From Psychrobacter raelei (GTDB lineage Bacteria > Pseudomonadota > Gammaproteobacteria > Pseudomonadales > Moraxellaceae), in contig NZ_CP093310.2 in NCBI RefSeq assembly GCF_022631235.3, positions 1,240,001 to 1,304,000 of the forward strand: a DNA stretch of 64,000 nt, written 5' to 3'. Made by a program: the position numbers and the translations under genes. Positions 1 through 11,204 of the stretch are shown piece by piece. The number at the start of each line of letters is the position of its first letter. The stretch's first letter is position 1. Below the pieces are notes generated by a model. That model was not told the origin of the DNA, did no database searches, and saw only the letters and a list, made by a program, of their open reading frames with translations.

Positions 1-1363
<1,363 letters not shown>

Positions 1364-1583
1364 TTAGCTCAGTGGGTGAAAAACAAGAATAGGAAACGAC
1401 AAATTGTTAACACAATAAATAAAAAACGGCTGCCGCGATGGACAGCAAAACTCAGACCAAACAGCAAAAACGTAAATCAAATACCGCTTCTGATCAGCGT
1501 GGTTTGCAATTATAGCAATTAATGACGCTAAGTGACCTTTTAAGTCTAATAAAGTCTAAAAAAGCAAAGTCTAAAAAATGGCG

Positions 1584-1814
1584 CTATACTGAAGCAGCAG
1601 CATCAAATATAGCACTAATAAATGCATACCATAAGAATGAAGTGACTATGAGATAAGCCACAGTCACAGCACATAAGAAAATAATTTTATTCTTCGAATA
1701 GTCGGGCTTAGAATTGTCAGAGGACTCACTAGTAAGTGCAATCAGCCCTAGCAAAATCGAAAGCCAAACAACAACTAATAGTAATAGAATAAACATAGCA
1801 CTCCATATAAGCAT
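1584..1814 (-). CDS. Small two-helix membrane protein, unknown function
   Basis: This 76-residue reading frame is not recognised. It shows two strongly hydrophobic segments, about residues 5-27 (MFILLLLVVVWLSILLGLI) and 44-68, separated by a short polar loop rich in Ser, Asp and Lys. That is the layout of a small inner-membrane protein with a cytoplasmic or periplasmic hairpin. It lies 46 bp downstream of mnmA on the same strand and may be cotranscribed with it. The ribosome-binding site is weak. Hydrophobic composition and location in an otherwise empty gap favour a real gene, but no function can be given. Confidence 0.5.
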   Translation of the reverse strand: MLIWSAMFILLLLVVVWLSILLGLIALTSESSDNSKPDYSKNKIIFLCAVTVAYLIVTSFLWYAFISAIFDAAASV

Positions 1815-1860
1815 GATTTCTTTTATATCAAGGAGTGACTAAATGACTTATCTCACTTAA

Positions 1861-3069
<1,209 letters not shown>

Positions 3070-3113
3070 CTATGCTAAAATTTGGGCTAAATTATAACAC
3101 TGATAGGCTGATA

Positions 3114-3629
3114 ATGATAAGAATTGGACAAGGTATTGATGTACACGCGTTTTATGACAAAAAGCTGGACGCACAAAGCGCCAAAAGTGAGCCCAATCAA
3201 TTTGTTACCCTAGCGGGTGTGAAGATTGAGCACAGCCACAGTCTGCTGGCTCACTCTGATGGCGATGTGGTATTGCATGCACTTGCCGATGCGCTTTTGG
3301 GCGCTTTAGCACTGGGAGATATCGGTCAGCATTTCCCAGATACTGATGATGCCAATTCAGGACTAGACTCACGCGTGCTGCTGCGCCATGTTTATGATTT
3401 GATTCTCCAAAAAGGCTACAGCTTAGTCAATGCCGATATTACGGTCATGTGTGAGCGTCCTAAGCTTGCCAAACACAATATGGCGATGCGCCTTAATATC
3501 GCTCAAGACTTACAGACTCACGTTGATAATATTAGTGTTAAAGCCACCACTACTGAGAAGTTAGGTTTTACGGGTCGTCAAGAGGGTATTATGGCCAGTG
3601 CTGTGGTGTTATTAACAAAGCAGGTGTAA
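3114..3629 (+). CDS. ispF: 2-C-methyl-D-erythritol 2,4-cyclodiphosphate synthase
   Basis: IspF closes CDP-ME 2-phosphate to MEcPP in the non-mevalonate isoprenoid pathway. It is a zinc-dependent homotrimer. The chosen ATG gives [13 protein letters not shown], the exact family N-terminus, and a 171-residue product. An in-frame upstream start at 3072 would add 14 unrelated residues. Zinc ligands D-x-H (IDVH) and the His of LAHSDGDV are present, as is the signature [15 protein letters not shown] short insertion (about 17 residues, Lys/Ser/Gln-rich) sits after the first strand compared with E. coli. It diverges from mnmA. Confidence 0.95.
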   Translation: MIRIGQGIDVHAFYDKKLDAQSAKSEPNQFVTLAGVKIEHSHSLLAHSDGDVVLHALADALLGALALGDIGQHFPDTDDANSGLDSRVLLRHVYDLILQKGYSLVNADITVMCERPKLAKHNMAMRLNIAQDLQTHVDNISVKATTTEKLGFTGRQEGIMASAVVLLTKQV

Positions 3630-3865
3630 GCTGATTTTTTAGCAAAAGCTAAATTGAGATGACAGATAAGATGCATTTTCGTTGTATTTTTTGTTACTAT
3701 CCCCATAAATACTATAATTACCTATGAATGATATTTTTAGCCGCTACACCGGTTAGACGCCAGGCTATTGACGCCTAGCTGACTCGGTACTAGCATTCAC
3801 CAATTTGTTAAACTGTAGCTTTAAAACTGTAGTTGGCAACCTTGTCTCACCATTAAGGAATTGAT

Positions 3866-4201
3866 ATGACAGACCAAGCCCAAGACATCGAAACGTTAAT
3901 TCGTAACCAGATTAAAGAAAACCCAGTGCTACTTTATATGAAAGGTACGCCGCAGTTTCCGCAGTGTGGTTTTTCTGCTAAAGCCATTGAAGTATTAACT
4001 CAAATTGGTCGTCCATTTGCATTTGTTAATATTTTAGAAAACCCTGAAATTCGTGCCACTTTGCCAAAAATTGCCAACTGGCCGACTTTCCCACAGCTTT
4101 GGATCAATGGAGAGCTTATGGGTGGATCTGATATTATTCTAGAGATGTATCAATCAGGCGAGCTTAAGCCTTTAGTAGAAGAGCACAGCCCAGCTAACTA
4201 A
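3866..4201 (+). CDS. grxD: Monothiol CGFS glutaredoxin
   Basis: Grx4-type glutaredoxins bind a [2Fe-2S] cluster with glutathione as bridging homodimers and pass clusters on, with BolA proteins as partners. The 111-residue protein has the CGFS active site with Cys34, the GSH-contacting KGTP motif at about residues 26-29, WPTFPQLW with the cis-proline, and GGSDI near the C-terminus. Length equals the family norm. The start ATG is preceded by AAGGAATTG (Shine-Dalgarno AAGGA). The gene stands alone and ends in a clear rho-independent terminator. Confidence 0.96.
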   Translation: MTDQAQDIETLIRNQIKENPVLLYMKGTPQFPQCGFSAKAIEVLTQIGRPFAFVNILENPEIRATLPKIANWPTFPQLWINGELMGGSDIILEMYQSGELKPLVEEHSPAN

Positions 4202-4242
4202 TCGTTTAGCAGCGGTTGATTAAAATAAGTTAGTATCAAAGG

Positions 4243-4269
4243 CCCCGGAATGATTCTGGGGTTTTTTTT
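4243..4269 (+). terminator. Terminator after grxD
   Basis: CCCCGGAA pairs with TTCTGGGG around a 3-nt loop, with one G-T pair, and is followed by eight T residues. It lies 41 bp after the grxD stop codon. Confidence 0.85.
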
Positions 4270-4366
4270 GGTCAAGAATTTAAGAAGTAAAGCGATTTGA
4301 ATAACAGGCAAGCTGTTATGTTTTTGTATATGTGCCCTTTAGAAGTGAGCACTCATCACCATATAG

Positions 4367-4411
4367 ACAACAAGCAACCTAAACAACAAGCAACCTAAAC
4401 AACAAGCAACC
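4367..4411. repeat. 16-bp tandem repeat, about 2.8 copies
   Basis: The unit AAACAACAAGCAACCT repeats at 4367-4380 (partial), 4381-4396 and 4397-4411 without internal mismatch. It is non-coding. The perfect copies suggest recent slippage; there is no spacer, so this is not a CRISPR. Confidence 0.85.
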
Positions 4412-4592
4412 ACAATAAACGATAAACATATTTAGTGAGCCCTAACCCATATAGGCTGCTTTAGCTTAAATCTCGCTTAGCAATGCTTTATAAATTAGCT
4501 TTTATAACAGCGACGAAACACAGGCAAGATGTCAGCTGAGATCAAGTGGGGTAACCTGTGGGACAAATACGGGCTTAATTAGGAAAATGACT

Positions 4593-5078
4593 ATGACAGA
4601 TGATAAATTACTGCAAAAAAGACAGCATTTAGAAGCGCAATCAGAGAAAATTATGGCGATTGCCAAAGAGCCGCATTCTTCGTTGAAGTGTATCCACCTA
4701 TTAAGCGTGGCAGGCGGCGCGACCAGCGAGACTTATAGCGCCATTGAGCAGCGTATCGTCACTGATGATGATATCTCAGGCGCCTATCACCTTGCTTTAA
4801 TGGCACAATCTACCCCAGACTTACCCGTAGATGCGCGTCAGCTTATTGAGATGGTGGTGACCAAAGGCGACAATGCGCAATTAATCTCCTTATTAAAGAA
4901 TTTACCGGTACCGCCAGTTGAGGTGATTAAGCAGCGTCTTATCGACAGTGGCGATGAAAACGCCATTGCGCAGATGACCGCTTATCTTGAGGCCAATCCA
5001 GAAGGGGTGGGTAGCCAAGGTATGTTAGGCAGTGGCCAAAAAGAGCGTATCGTGCCGTTAAGCCCCTCGCAAAGCTAA
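4593..5078 (+). CDS. Conserved-looking hypothetical protein
   Basis: The product of about 161 residues is not recognised. It looks soluble and helical: no membrane segment or signal peptide, a Lys/Gln-rich N-terminus (KLLQKRQHLEAQSEKIM), a middle with alternating hydrophobic helices, and a Gly/Ser/Pro-rich tail (EGVGSQGMLGSGQKE). I take the second ATG of ATGACTATG, because AGGA then lies 8 nt upstream; the first ATG at 4587 would be only about 2 nt from it. The gene is monocistronic, has its own terminator and faces the convergent creC gene. Confidence 0.7.
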   Translation: MTDDKLLQKRQHLEAQSEKIMAIAKEPHSSLKCIHLLSVAGGATSETYSAIEQRIVTDDDISGAYHLALMAQSTPDLPVDARQLIEMVVTKGDNAQLISLLKNLPVPPVEVIKQRLIDSGDENAIAQMTAYLEANPEGVGSQGMLGSGQKERIVPLSPSQS

Positions 5079-5107
5079 CTTTGTAAGAATTGCTAACCAC
5101 CTAAAGA

Positions 5108-5138
5108 CCCCATAACAGATGTTTTGGGGCCTTTTTTT
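5108..5138 (+). terminator. Terminator between the unknown gene and creC
   Basis: CCCCATAAC pairs with GTTTTGGGG around AGAT, with one mismatch, followed by CC and seven T. It serves the plus-strand unknown gene. Confidence 0.85.
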
Positions 5139-5172
5139 ATTTAAAAATCAGTACACTGCGCCAAGACAATAT

Positions 5173-7059
5173 CTAAGTGGTTGTCGTCTCGCTGCCACTG
5201 CGCTCATTACCAGACACACGGGTTAGGGGTAAATATAAAATTAACTCGACGCCGGTGAACTGAATCGGTGTGGTGGGGCTATCACGGTTAATATCCGTAT
5301 CCTCTAAGATAGCCTCTAGATTATGGACGCTGACATTACCGCCGTGACGCTCGATGACTTGTTTGACTAAGGTTAAGCCAAGTCCGGTGCCTTTTTTGCC
5401 TTGAGTGGGGCTGGCATTACCGAGGCTACTTACACCGGCTGCACCTTGCGACGAGATGGGAGCAGCTTGCGGCTTTGAATACTGATGCGAGAGGCTAAAA
5501 TAGCGATCAAACACCTTACTTAGCGCATAGTCAGGAATAAGATTGCCATCATTGATGACCGACAGCTTAATATAATCAGTTTTTTGGATGGTCTGAGAGG
5601 TGAGGGTGATAGTGACCTGATTGTGAGCAAAATATAGAGCGTTATCGAGCACATTTTGCAACGCTTGCGTGAGCCAAAATTCATCCGCTAAGATGCTGTT
5701 GTTATCCGCTTGTGGCAGTTGGCATTGATAATTGATTTGCAGGCTTTGGTATTGACGCTGCATCTCATAACCGGACACCAAAGTCTTAATTAACCCATCT
5801 AGATTAATACGCTGCATGGCCAAACGAAAGGTCGGCTGCTCAATTTTGGCCAACAGCAGCAAACGATCAATTAATGACTGTAGCTTGATGCTTTGCTCGG
5901 TAATGGTTTGGCTCAACATCAGTCTGTCTTCACCGTCCAAATCCGTCTCTTCAAGCAGCTCACCGCTGGCACGAATGGCGGTCAGCGGACTTTTTAGCTC
6001 GTGGGTAAGGGTATGCACATAGTCAGTGACATAAGCACGGTTTTCGAGACGATGCTTCATGCTCTCGATGGTATCACTTAATTCATTGAGCTCATGCCCT
6101 AGATAAAAATAAGGCTTTTTGGTGTCTTGCGCCAATGACTGCGTATAACGGGTTACCAGTAAAGTGCTTTGTCTTAGCCACCAAGCAATTAGACCCGCCA
6201 TCAATAAGGTGACGATACTGATGATAAGCGAGGCGGTTAGCATGCGCTGGCGAGTGGCATTAAGATAGGGCAAGACGGTGGAGGTGGGTTTGCCGATACT
6301 GACAACACCAATGATTTGCTGTGGGTCGCTGGAGCTGTATATGGGCTGGGCGACATACATGACTGACGAGCTTGAGTCTTCAGGATTAGTGCGTGTGGTT
6401 CGGGCACCGTATTTGCCTTGCAAGGTCAAATTGACATCGTTCCAGCTTGAGTAATCTTGGCCCTCAGCGTTGGCCTCAGGCATTATGTCATTGCCATCCT
6501 TGGGTAAGGAGTCGTAGATAACAATGCCTTCGTTATTGGTGATGTACACCCGAAAGCTGCTGTGTGTCTTTTCGTGATACCAAGTACCAAAAGGTGCAGA
6601 AGCTGGGCGCGCTGGATCGATGGTTGTATTGTCTGCACTAGATGGGGGTTGGGTCGCTTGCTCCTTGGTGGGCAAAGTGGGTGCCAAAAACGCATTATCG
6701 AGCATCGACTGATAGTGTCTATCATAAATCTCACCGGACTCCACCGCTGACTGCAAGCTTGCTGCCAGCAGCTTTGAGGTGTCCACTAAGGTATCCTCGA
6801 TAACTTGTTGGGTGATGGGGCGCACGTAGTTAAACAACTGATTGAACACCACTATGCCTGAGATAATCACGATAACCCCAACCGCTATCCATATTCTAAA
6901 AAATAAGCTTAAGTTGAGGATTTTTTTTGGTTTTTTGTCTTGAATCACAGGCGGAGTCTCTTTGCCAGTGGGGTGAAGTTTGGCGTACCAGTTCGCAGAG
7001 CCGGCTTTATTAAGCGCTTGTTTTGTCGCTTCGCTCAGCTCATTATCCTCATCACTCAT
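5173..7059 (-). CDS. creC: CreC-type sensor histidine kinase
   Basis: CreC is the membrane sensor that phosphorylates CreB in response to carbon and fermentation state. The 628-residue protein has a first membrane helix at about residues 50-72 and a periplasmic sensor part with the typical stretches VEDTLVDTSKLLA-like, SSWNDVNLTLQGKYGARTT and SSVMYVAQPI. A second helix lies near 275-295, followed by a HAMP-like linker. The H-box is THELKSPLTAI (His about 351), and the ATPase has an N-box (NVLDNAL) and GTGLGLTLV. It is about 150 residues longer than E. coli CreC: there is an extra cytoplasmic N-terminus, a Ser/Thr/Pro-rich periplasmic insertion and a Gln/Ser-rich insert before the G-box. Its ATG overlaps the creB stop by 4 bp (ATGA), so translation is coupled. 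Confidence 0.9.
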   Translation of the reverse strand: MSDEDNELSEATKQALNKAGSANWYAKLHPTGKETPPVIQDKKPKKILNLSLFFRIWIAVGVIVIISGIVVFNQLFNYVRPITQQVIEDTLVDTSKLLAASLQSAVESGEIYDRHYQSMLDNAFLAPTLPTKEQATQPPSSADNTTIDPARPASAPFGTWYHEKTHSSFRVYITNNEGIVIYDSLPKDGNDIMPEANAEGQDYSSWNDVNLTLQGKYGARTTRTNPEDSSSSVMYVAQPIYSSSDPQQIIGVVSIGKPTSTVLPYLNATRQRMLTASLIISIVTLLMAGLIAWWLRQSTLLVTRYTQSLAQDTKKPYFYLGHELNELSDTIESMKHRLENRAYVTDYVHTLTHELKSPLTAIRASGELLEETDLDGEDRLMLSQTITEQSIKLQSLIDRLLLLAKIEQPTFRLAMQRINLDGLIKTLVSGYEMQRQYQSLQINYQCQLPQADNNSILADEFWLTQALQNVLDNALYFAHNQVTITLTSQTIQKTDYIKLSVINDGNLIPDYALSKVFDRYFSLSHQYSKPQAAPISSQGAAGVSSLGNASPTQGKKGTGLGLTLVKQVIERHGGNVSVHNLEAILEDTDINRDSPTTPIQFTGVELILYLPLTRVSGNERSGSETTTT

Positions 7060-7856
7060 GAACTACAAAGCCCATAGCCAAGACCCCGGTGGGTATGGAT
7101 AATCTCCAAATCCTCACGCTCACTAATTTGTGCCAATTGCTTACGTATAGATTTAACGTGGCTATCAATGGTGCGCGCTAATCTGTGATCGGGATAATCA
7201 CTAATCGCGTTTAAGAGCTGTTCACGGCTAAAGACACGCTCCGGATTGGCCAACAATGCCAACAATAATTTGCGCTCAGTATTGCTCAGCTCAAGCTTGT
7301 GGTCATTCCAGTACAAGGTATAGGTAAGCGGCTCGTAACGCCAAATACCTGAATCTAACTCAAACAGTTGTGGCGTGGTGTCCTCAGCGCTGCTGATGTG
7401 CGTCTCGATGCTGGTAGCGGACAACTGCTCGCGGCGCCAAATGGCTTTGAGACGTGCCACCAACTCTCTGGGGCTAAAGGGCTTAGGGCAATAATCATCA
7501 CCGCCCATCTCTAAGCCCAAAATTCTATCCACCTCGTCGCTGCGGGCGGTCAAAAATACAATAGGCAACTGCTTTAGTATCCCAATGCCCTCGCTGTGAC
7601 GAATGTCTTGACATAAACTTAAGCCATCACCATCAGGCAGACCCACATCCAGCACAATGCCAGAAAGTGGCTGCTGCTGATCGTTGAAATGCTTTAGGGT
7701 AGGGATGACACTACTGGCATTGTCCAGCCAAGTCACTTGCCAGCCTTCGCGCTTAAACGTCACTCGAAGCGACGTGGCGATGGCAGGATCATCTTCGACG
7801 ATCAGAATATGAGGGGCAGGAGATTGGCTTGCAGCGAAATTAGATAATGCCGTCAT
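7056..7856 (-). CDS. creB: CreB-type OmpR-family response regulator
   Basis: DNA-binding partner of CreC. The receiver domain begins ILIVEDDPAIATSL, with the phosphoacceptor Asp at about residue 68 (IVLDVGLPDGDG), the conserved Thr in FLTARS and Lys in YCPKPF. The OmpR-type winged helix follows, with LSNTERKLLLALLANPERVFSREQLL and HVKSIRKQL. The frame is open to 7931, but the ATG at 7856 (MTALSNFAAS) is preferred: it leaves a short lead before the receiver and avoids an unrelated hydrophobic extension. creB is upstream of creC and overlaps it by ATGA, so the two form one operon. The usual creA and creD partners are not in this window. Confidence 0.88.
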   Translation of the reverse strand: MTALSNFAASQSPAPHILIVEDDPAIATSLRVTFKREGWQVTWLDNASSVIPTLKHFNDQQQPLSGIVLDVGLPDGDGLSLCQDIRHSEGIGILKQLPIVFLTARSDEVDRILGLEMGGDDYCPKPFSPRELVARLKAIWRREQLSATSIETHISSAEDTTPQLFELDSGIWRYEPLTYTLYWNDHKLELSNTERKLLLALLANPERVFSREQLLNAISDYPDHRLARTIDSHVKSIRKQLAQISEREDLEIIHTHRGLGYGLCSS

Positions 7857-8157
7857 GAAAAATACCAGATAATGAAGCGAAGAGGGGCGAAAGCAAATTA
7901 ACAGGCCTAATCCTAGCATAGCTGATGCCAAAATAGATGTGTTTCAGATGAGCAGACTATGAAAAATTAATGAATGTCAGTATCGTCAAATGAGTTCAGA
8001 GTCAATAGCAGCAATTTGAACTGGCATGTAAAAACGCCTACCCGCTGGGTGTGTTAAAATTACTAAGAAGTTTGTTAAATAGGTAACGTCGCGCAAGTTA
8101 TTGACGGTGTGACGATACCCAGCGCTGATAACTCATAAAAATACGATAAGGATAATT
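7857..8157. other. Divergent promoter region creB / esterase
   Basis: This 301-bp gap separates the divergent creB and esterase genes and must hold both promoters. The esterase ATG has AAGGATAATT just upstream. I saw no convincing direct repeats of the Cre-tag type (TTCAC pairs) and no additional gene. Confidence 0.5.
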
Positions 8158-8823
8158 ATGACCCACTATTTAGATTGTGTTGTTGTAGAGCATAACCCAG
8201 CCAATAAAGACATTGATTGTGCTGTGATTTGGCTACATGGCTTAGGGGCCAGTGGCCACGATTTTGAGCCTGTGGTGCCCGAGCTTGGCCTACGCAGCGA
8301 TCTGGCGGTGCGCTTTGTATTCCCGCATGCGCCCAATATTCCAGTGACCATCAATGGCGGCATGGTGATGCCAGCTTGGTATGATATTTTAGAGATGAGC
8401 TTAGAGCGTAAAGTGGATGTGGCACAAATTGAGAAGTCTGCTGCAGCCATTCATGATTTAATTAATCGTGAGGTTGAGCGCGGTGTGCCTCATCAGAACA
8501 TTGTGATTGCCGGCTTCTCTCAAGGCGGGGCGGTGGCCTATCAAGTGGCTTTGACCCAGCCTGCACCACTAGCAGGTCTATTGGCACTATCTACGTATTT
8601 GGCCATAGACGATGCAGCAAGCTTTATCCAAAACAAACAGCTGCCGATTAAGATTGATCATGGGACTCAAGATCCGGTAGTTCCTATTATTTTGGGTCAA
8701 CGTGCCACAGACAGTCTAACGGCAGCTGGCTATGACGTAGATTTTTCGGCCTACCCCATGGCGCATCAGGTCTGCTTACCACAGCTTCAAGCCATTGGTC
8801 AGTGGCTAAACAACGTACTGTAA
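8158..8823 (+). CDS. Carboxylesterase / lysophospholipase-like alpha/beta hydrolase
   Basis: A 221-residue member of the phospholipase/carboxylesterase (acyl-protein-thioesterase-like) family, which hydrolyses short acyl esters in the cytosol. The oxyanion-side motif is VIWLHGLGASGHDFEP, the nucleophile is Ser121 in AGFSQGGAVAY, the acid is the Asp of HGTQDPVVP, and the base is the His in PMAHQVC. There is no signal peptide. Length matches the bacterial EstB-like group. It is 24 bp upstream of the lipase gene on the same strand, so the three genes esterase-lipase-foldase may be one transcription unit. Natural substrate is unknown. Confidence 0.9.
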   Translation: MTHYLDCVVVEHNPANKDIDCAVIWLHGLGASGHDFEPVVPELGLRSDLAVRFVFPHAPNIPVTINGGMVMPAWYDILEMSLERKVDVAQIEKSAAAIHDLINREVERGVPHQNIVIAGFSQGGAVAYQVALTQPAPLAGLLALSTYLAIDDAASFIQNKQLPIKIDHGTQDPVVPIILGQRATDSLTAAGYDVDFSAYPMAHQVCLPQLQAIGQWLNNVL

Positions 8824-8847
8824 CCTCAGCCAATACAGGGATGTTTG

Positions 8848-9942
8848 ATGAGTGTATTAACCCAAGTTAATAAAAGCACGGCAGCTCAATCTAAAAAATA
8901 CGCAGTGGCTGCAGCTATGCTACTGGCAATGAGCCTTTTAGGGCTGGCTAACCGCGCTGCTGCGGCTGAGTATTACAACTGCTCTAATCCCACGGGCTGT
9001 CAGCTGATAAAGAGTATTGAGCCAGAGGACAACCTGACCGCCACACAGTATCCTGTGGTATTGGCACATGGCTTGGGCGGTTTTAATAGCTTATTTGGTA
9101 TCATTAATTACTTCAATGGCATTCCCGAGGCATTAATAGCAGGCGGTAGCGAGGTGTATGTCACCAAGACCTCGGCCATTCACGATGCTGAGTTTCGGGG
9201 TGAACAATTGCTACAGCAAGTACAAACCATCACCGCTGTTACCGGCAAACAAAAAGTGAATCTAGTGGGGCACAGCCTAGGCGGCATAGACATTCGCTAT
9301 GTGGCTGCAGTAGCGCCAGAGTCTGTGGCTTCAGTGACTGCAGTCGCCAGCCCTGAACAGGGCTCAAAAATGGCCGATTGGCTATTAAATCTGGTGACCA
9401 ACAGCAGTGCCAAAAGTGGCTACGCGCCAGGTGAATACAATCTGCGGAGTCGGGCTTTAATTAACTTTCACAATGCTTTGGGACGCTTTTTAGATTACGG
9501 CTCAGGTATCAATCGCAAACAACTACAGCAGCAAGACGGGGTGCGTGCGGTTACCGGTTTGACCACAGACTATATGGCACACTACTACAATCGAAAATAC
9601 CCTGCGGCCATGCCGAGTGAATACTGTGGTCAGCCGCCGGATAATTTCGTGGTTAATGATATTCCCTATTATTCCTTCTCAGGGGTGGGCACCATCACCA
9701 ATGGTCTAGATCCGAGTGATTATCTGCTGTCGCTTACCGCATTGAGCTTTGGTAAAGATGATGCCAATGATGGGCTGGTATCGGCCTGCTCTAGCCGGAT
9801 AGGCTATGTGATTCGAGATGATTATAAAATGAACCATTTAGACTCAGTCAATCAGATGTTTGGTCTGGTGGCTTGGGGTGAAGTAGATCCGATTTCGGTA
9901 TATCGCGCCCAAATCAATCGATTAAAAAATAATGGCTTATAA
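8848..9942 (+). CDS. lipA: Secreted triacylglycerol lipase (family I)
   Basis: Extracellular lipase hydrolysing triacylglycerols. The 364-residue precursor has a Sec-type signal peptide (AVAAAMLLAMSLLGLANRAAAA, cleavage near residue 40 before EYYNCSNP). The oxyanion motif is PVVLAHGLGGF, the nucleophile is Ser143 in VGHSLGGIDIRY, and the Asp of DGLVSACSSR/DYKMNHLD-type C-terminal motifs completes the triad with the His of MNHLDSVNQM. A TTG one codon earlier is in frame, but the ATG at 8848 has an AGGG 7 nt upstream. Cysteines in YNCSNPTGC, EYCGQ and SACSS suggest disulfides formed in the periplasm. The foldase gene follows 60 bp later, as usual for type-II-secreted subfamily I.1/I.2 lipases. 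Confidence 0.92.
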   Translation: MSVLTQVNKSTAAQSKKYAVAAAMLLAMSLLGLANRAAAAEYYNCSNPTGCQLIKSIEPEDNLTATQYPVVLAHGLGGFNSLFGIINYFNGIPEALIAGGSEVYVTKTSAIHDAEFRGEQLLQQVQTITAVTGKQKVNLVGHSLGGIDIRYVAAVAPESVASVTAVASPEQGSKMADWLLNLVTNSSAKSGYAPGEYNLRSRALINFHNALGRFLDYGSGINRKQLQQQDGVRAVTGLTTDYMAHYYNRKYPAAMPSEYCGQPPDNFVVNDIPYYSFSGVGTITNGLDPSDYLLSLTALSFGKDDANDGLVSACSSRIGYVIRDDYKMNHLDSVNQMFGLVAWGEVDPISVYRAQINRLKNNGL

Positions 9943-10002
9943 AAATCAAACTGCTCCCGCTGTGTCTACCAAGTGCGACCCAATAAGTGGTAAAACCAAG
10001 CT

Positions 10003-11124
10003 ATGAAAAATAAATCATGGATTAAAACGGTGCTTATTGTGCTTATTTTGGCCTGTGTGATAGGCGCTATTATCTTCTTAATACCAAGATTTAATACGTC
10101 TGATAAGCCGGCAGATACGGCAGCGACCCCCTCTAAGCGCTCCTCTTTAAACCATACTTTGCCAGTTCAGGCTGACAGTGAGGAGCAGATAATAGATTTG
10201 CCTTATCCTGAGGACCACTTTGTCACCGGTGTTGAGCGGCTGCCTAAGTCGCTACAAGGCACACAAGTCGATGGTGAGATTATTGTCACAAAAGAGGGGC
10301 AACTGGTAGCTACGCCGGGCCTACGTCGCCTTTTTGATTATTTTTTGTCAGCGCTTGGAGAGGAGGACAGTGCCACCATCGATGCTCGTGTTGAGGCATA
10401 TATTAGCAGTCGTACGCCGCAGCCAGCCGCTGATGCTGCCATAGATACTTACTATCAATACCAGCAGTACCTTAAGCAGGTGGCGGCACTTGAGAGTCGC
10501 TTGACCAATCAGCAACAAGCAGCTAAAACATTGGAGGCGATGCAGGCAGGTGAGGTGGATCTTGCGCGTATTAAGCAGCAGCGACAACAGGTGCAAGCTT
10601 TGCGTCAGCAGATATTGGGCAAACCAGTTGCTCAGGCATTTTTTGCCGCCGATGATCAGGTGCAAGATTATAATATGGCCATGTTACAAATTGCCCAAGA
10701 TAAGTCTTTGAGTATCGCTCAAAAGCAGCAAGCTCAGCAGGCCTATATTCAAAAACTACCTGAGTCAGCGACCAAGCAGCAACTACAGCAGCAAAAGCAG
10801 ATTGAACAGCTTATTAAGCAGACGCAGCAGATGAAGCAGCAAGGTGCCTCAGAGAAGCAAATATTTGAGATGCGCGCGAAGCTTGTGGGACCTCAAGCAG
10901 CTCAGCGTTTGGGTGCATTGGATAAAAAAAATCAAGACTTTGACCACAGATTTACTCAGTATCAGCAGCGCAAGCAGCAGATTTTGGCTACCAACAGCAG
11001 TGATAACAATAAACAGCAGCAAATTACTCAGCTTGAGCAGCAGCTATTTAGTGAGACAGAACAAAAGCGCTTAGTCGGCTATGAGGCTTACCGAGCATAC
11101 CTTGATGACGGTCAACAGCCCTAG
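10003..11124 (+). CDS. lifO: Lipase-specific foldase (lipase chaperone)
   Basis: Lif proteins sit in the inner membrane and fold the lipase in the periplasm before type II secretion. The 373-residue protein has a short cytoplasmic lysine start, one membrane helix (about residues 9-29, VLIVLILACVIGAIIFLIP), a variable Ser/Pro/Thr linker, and then the family signature RRLFDYFLSALGEED, which is needed for lipase activation. The rest is the expected long helical arm, very Gln-rich (QQLQQQKQIEQLIKQTQQMKQQ-like). The CAG/CAA-dense region produces long shadow frames on the other strand. Pairing with the lipase just upstream makes the function secure. Confidence 0.93.
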   Translation: MKNKSWIKTVLIVLILACVIGAIIFLIPRFNTSDKPADTAATPSKRSSLNHTLPVQADSEEQIIDLPYPEDHFVTGVERLPKSLQGTQVDGEIIVTKEGQLVATPGLRRLFDYFLSALGEEDSATIDARVEAYISSRTPQPAADAAIDTYYQYQQYLKQVAALESRLTNQQQAAKTLEAMQAGEVDLARIKQQRQQVQALRQQILGKPVAQAFFAADDQVQDYNMAMLQIAQDKSLSIAQKQQAQQAYIQKLPESATKQQLQQQKQIEQLIKQTQQMKQQGASEKQIFEMRAKLVGPQAAQRLGALDKKNQDFDHRFTQYQQRKQQILATNSSDNNKQQQITQLEQQLFSETEQKRLVGYEAYRAYLDDGQQP

Positions 11125-11150
11125 CTTACTAAGCGGCTTAACAATATTAA

Positions 11151-11204
11151 TCTAAAAGGACAGTAGTGCTCTAAAAGGACAGTAGCTCTCTAAAAAGGCG
11201 TGTT
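11151..11204. repeat. 19-bp tandem repeat downstream of lifO
   Basis: TCTAAAAGGACAGTAG(T/C)(G/T)C occurs at 11151-11169 and 11170-11188. A shortened third copy starting near 11189 runs into the stop codon of the convergent gene. No T-run terminator is seen for lifO. Confidence 0.6.

Larger units (their letters stand above)
4202..4592. other. Intergenic region with terminator and tandem repeat
   Basis: This 391-bp gap holds the grxD terminator at its left end and a short tandem repeat in the middle. The remainder is AT-rich and should carry the promoter of the following unknown gene. No open frame with a credible start and codon use was seen. Confidence 0.6.

Noticed and set aside
4367..4411. 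Possible CRISPR array
   Set aside because: Units are only 16 bp, have no spacers and no cas genes are near.
7857..7931. N-terminal extension of creB with a hydrophobic stretch
   Set aside because: Not family-like and far from the receiver start; the ATG at 7856 explains the gene better.
10348..10665. 105-residue minus-strand frame inside lifO
   Set aside because: Arises from CAG/CAA-rich codons of the Gln-rich foldase read backwards.
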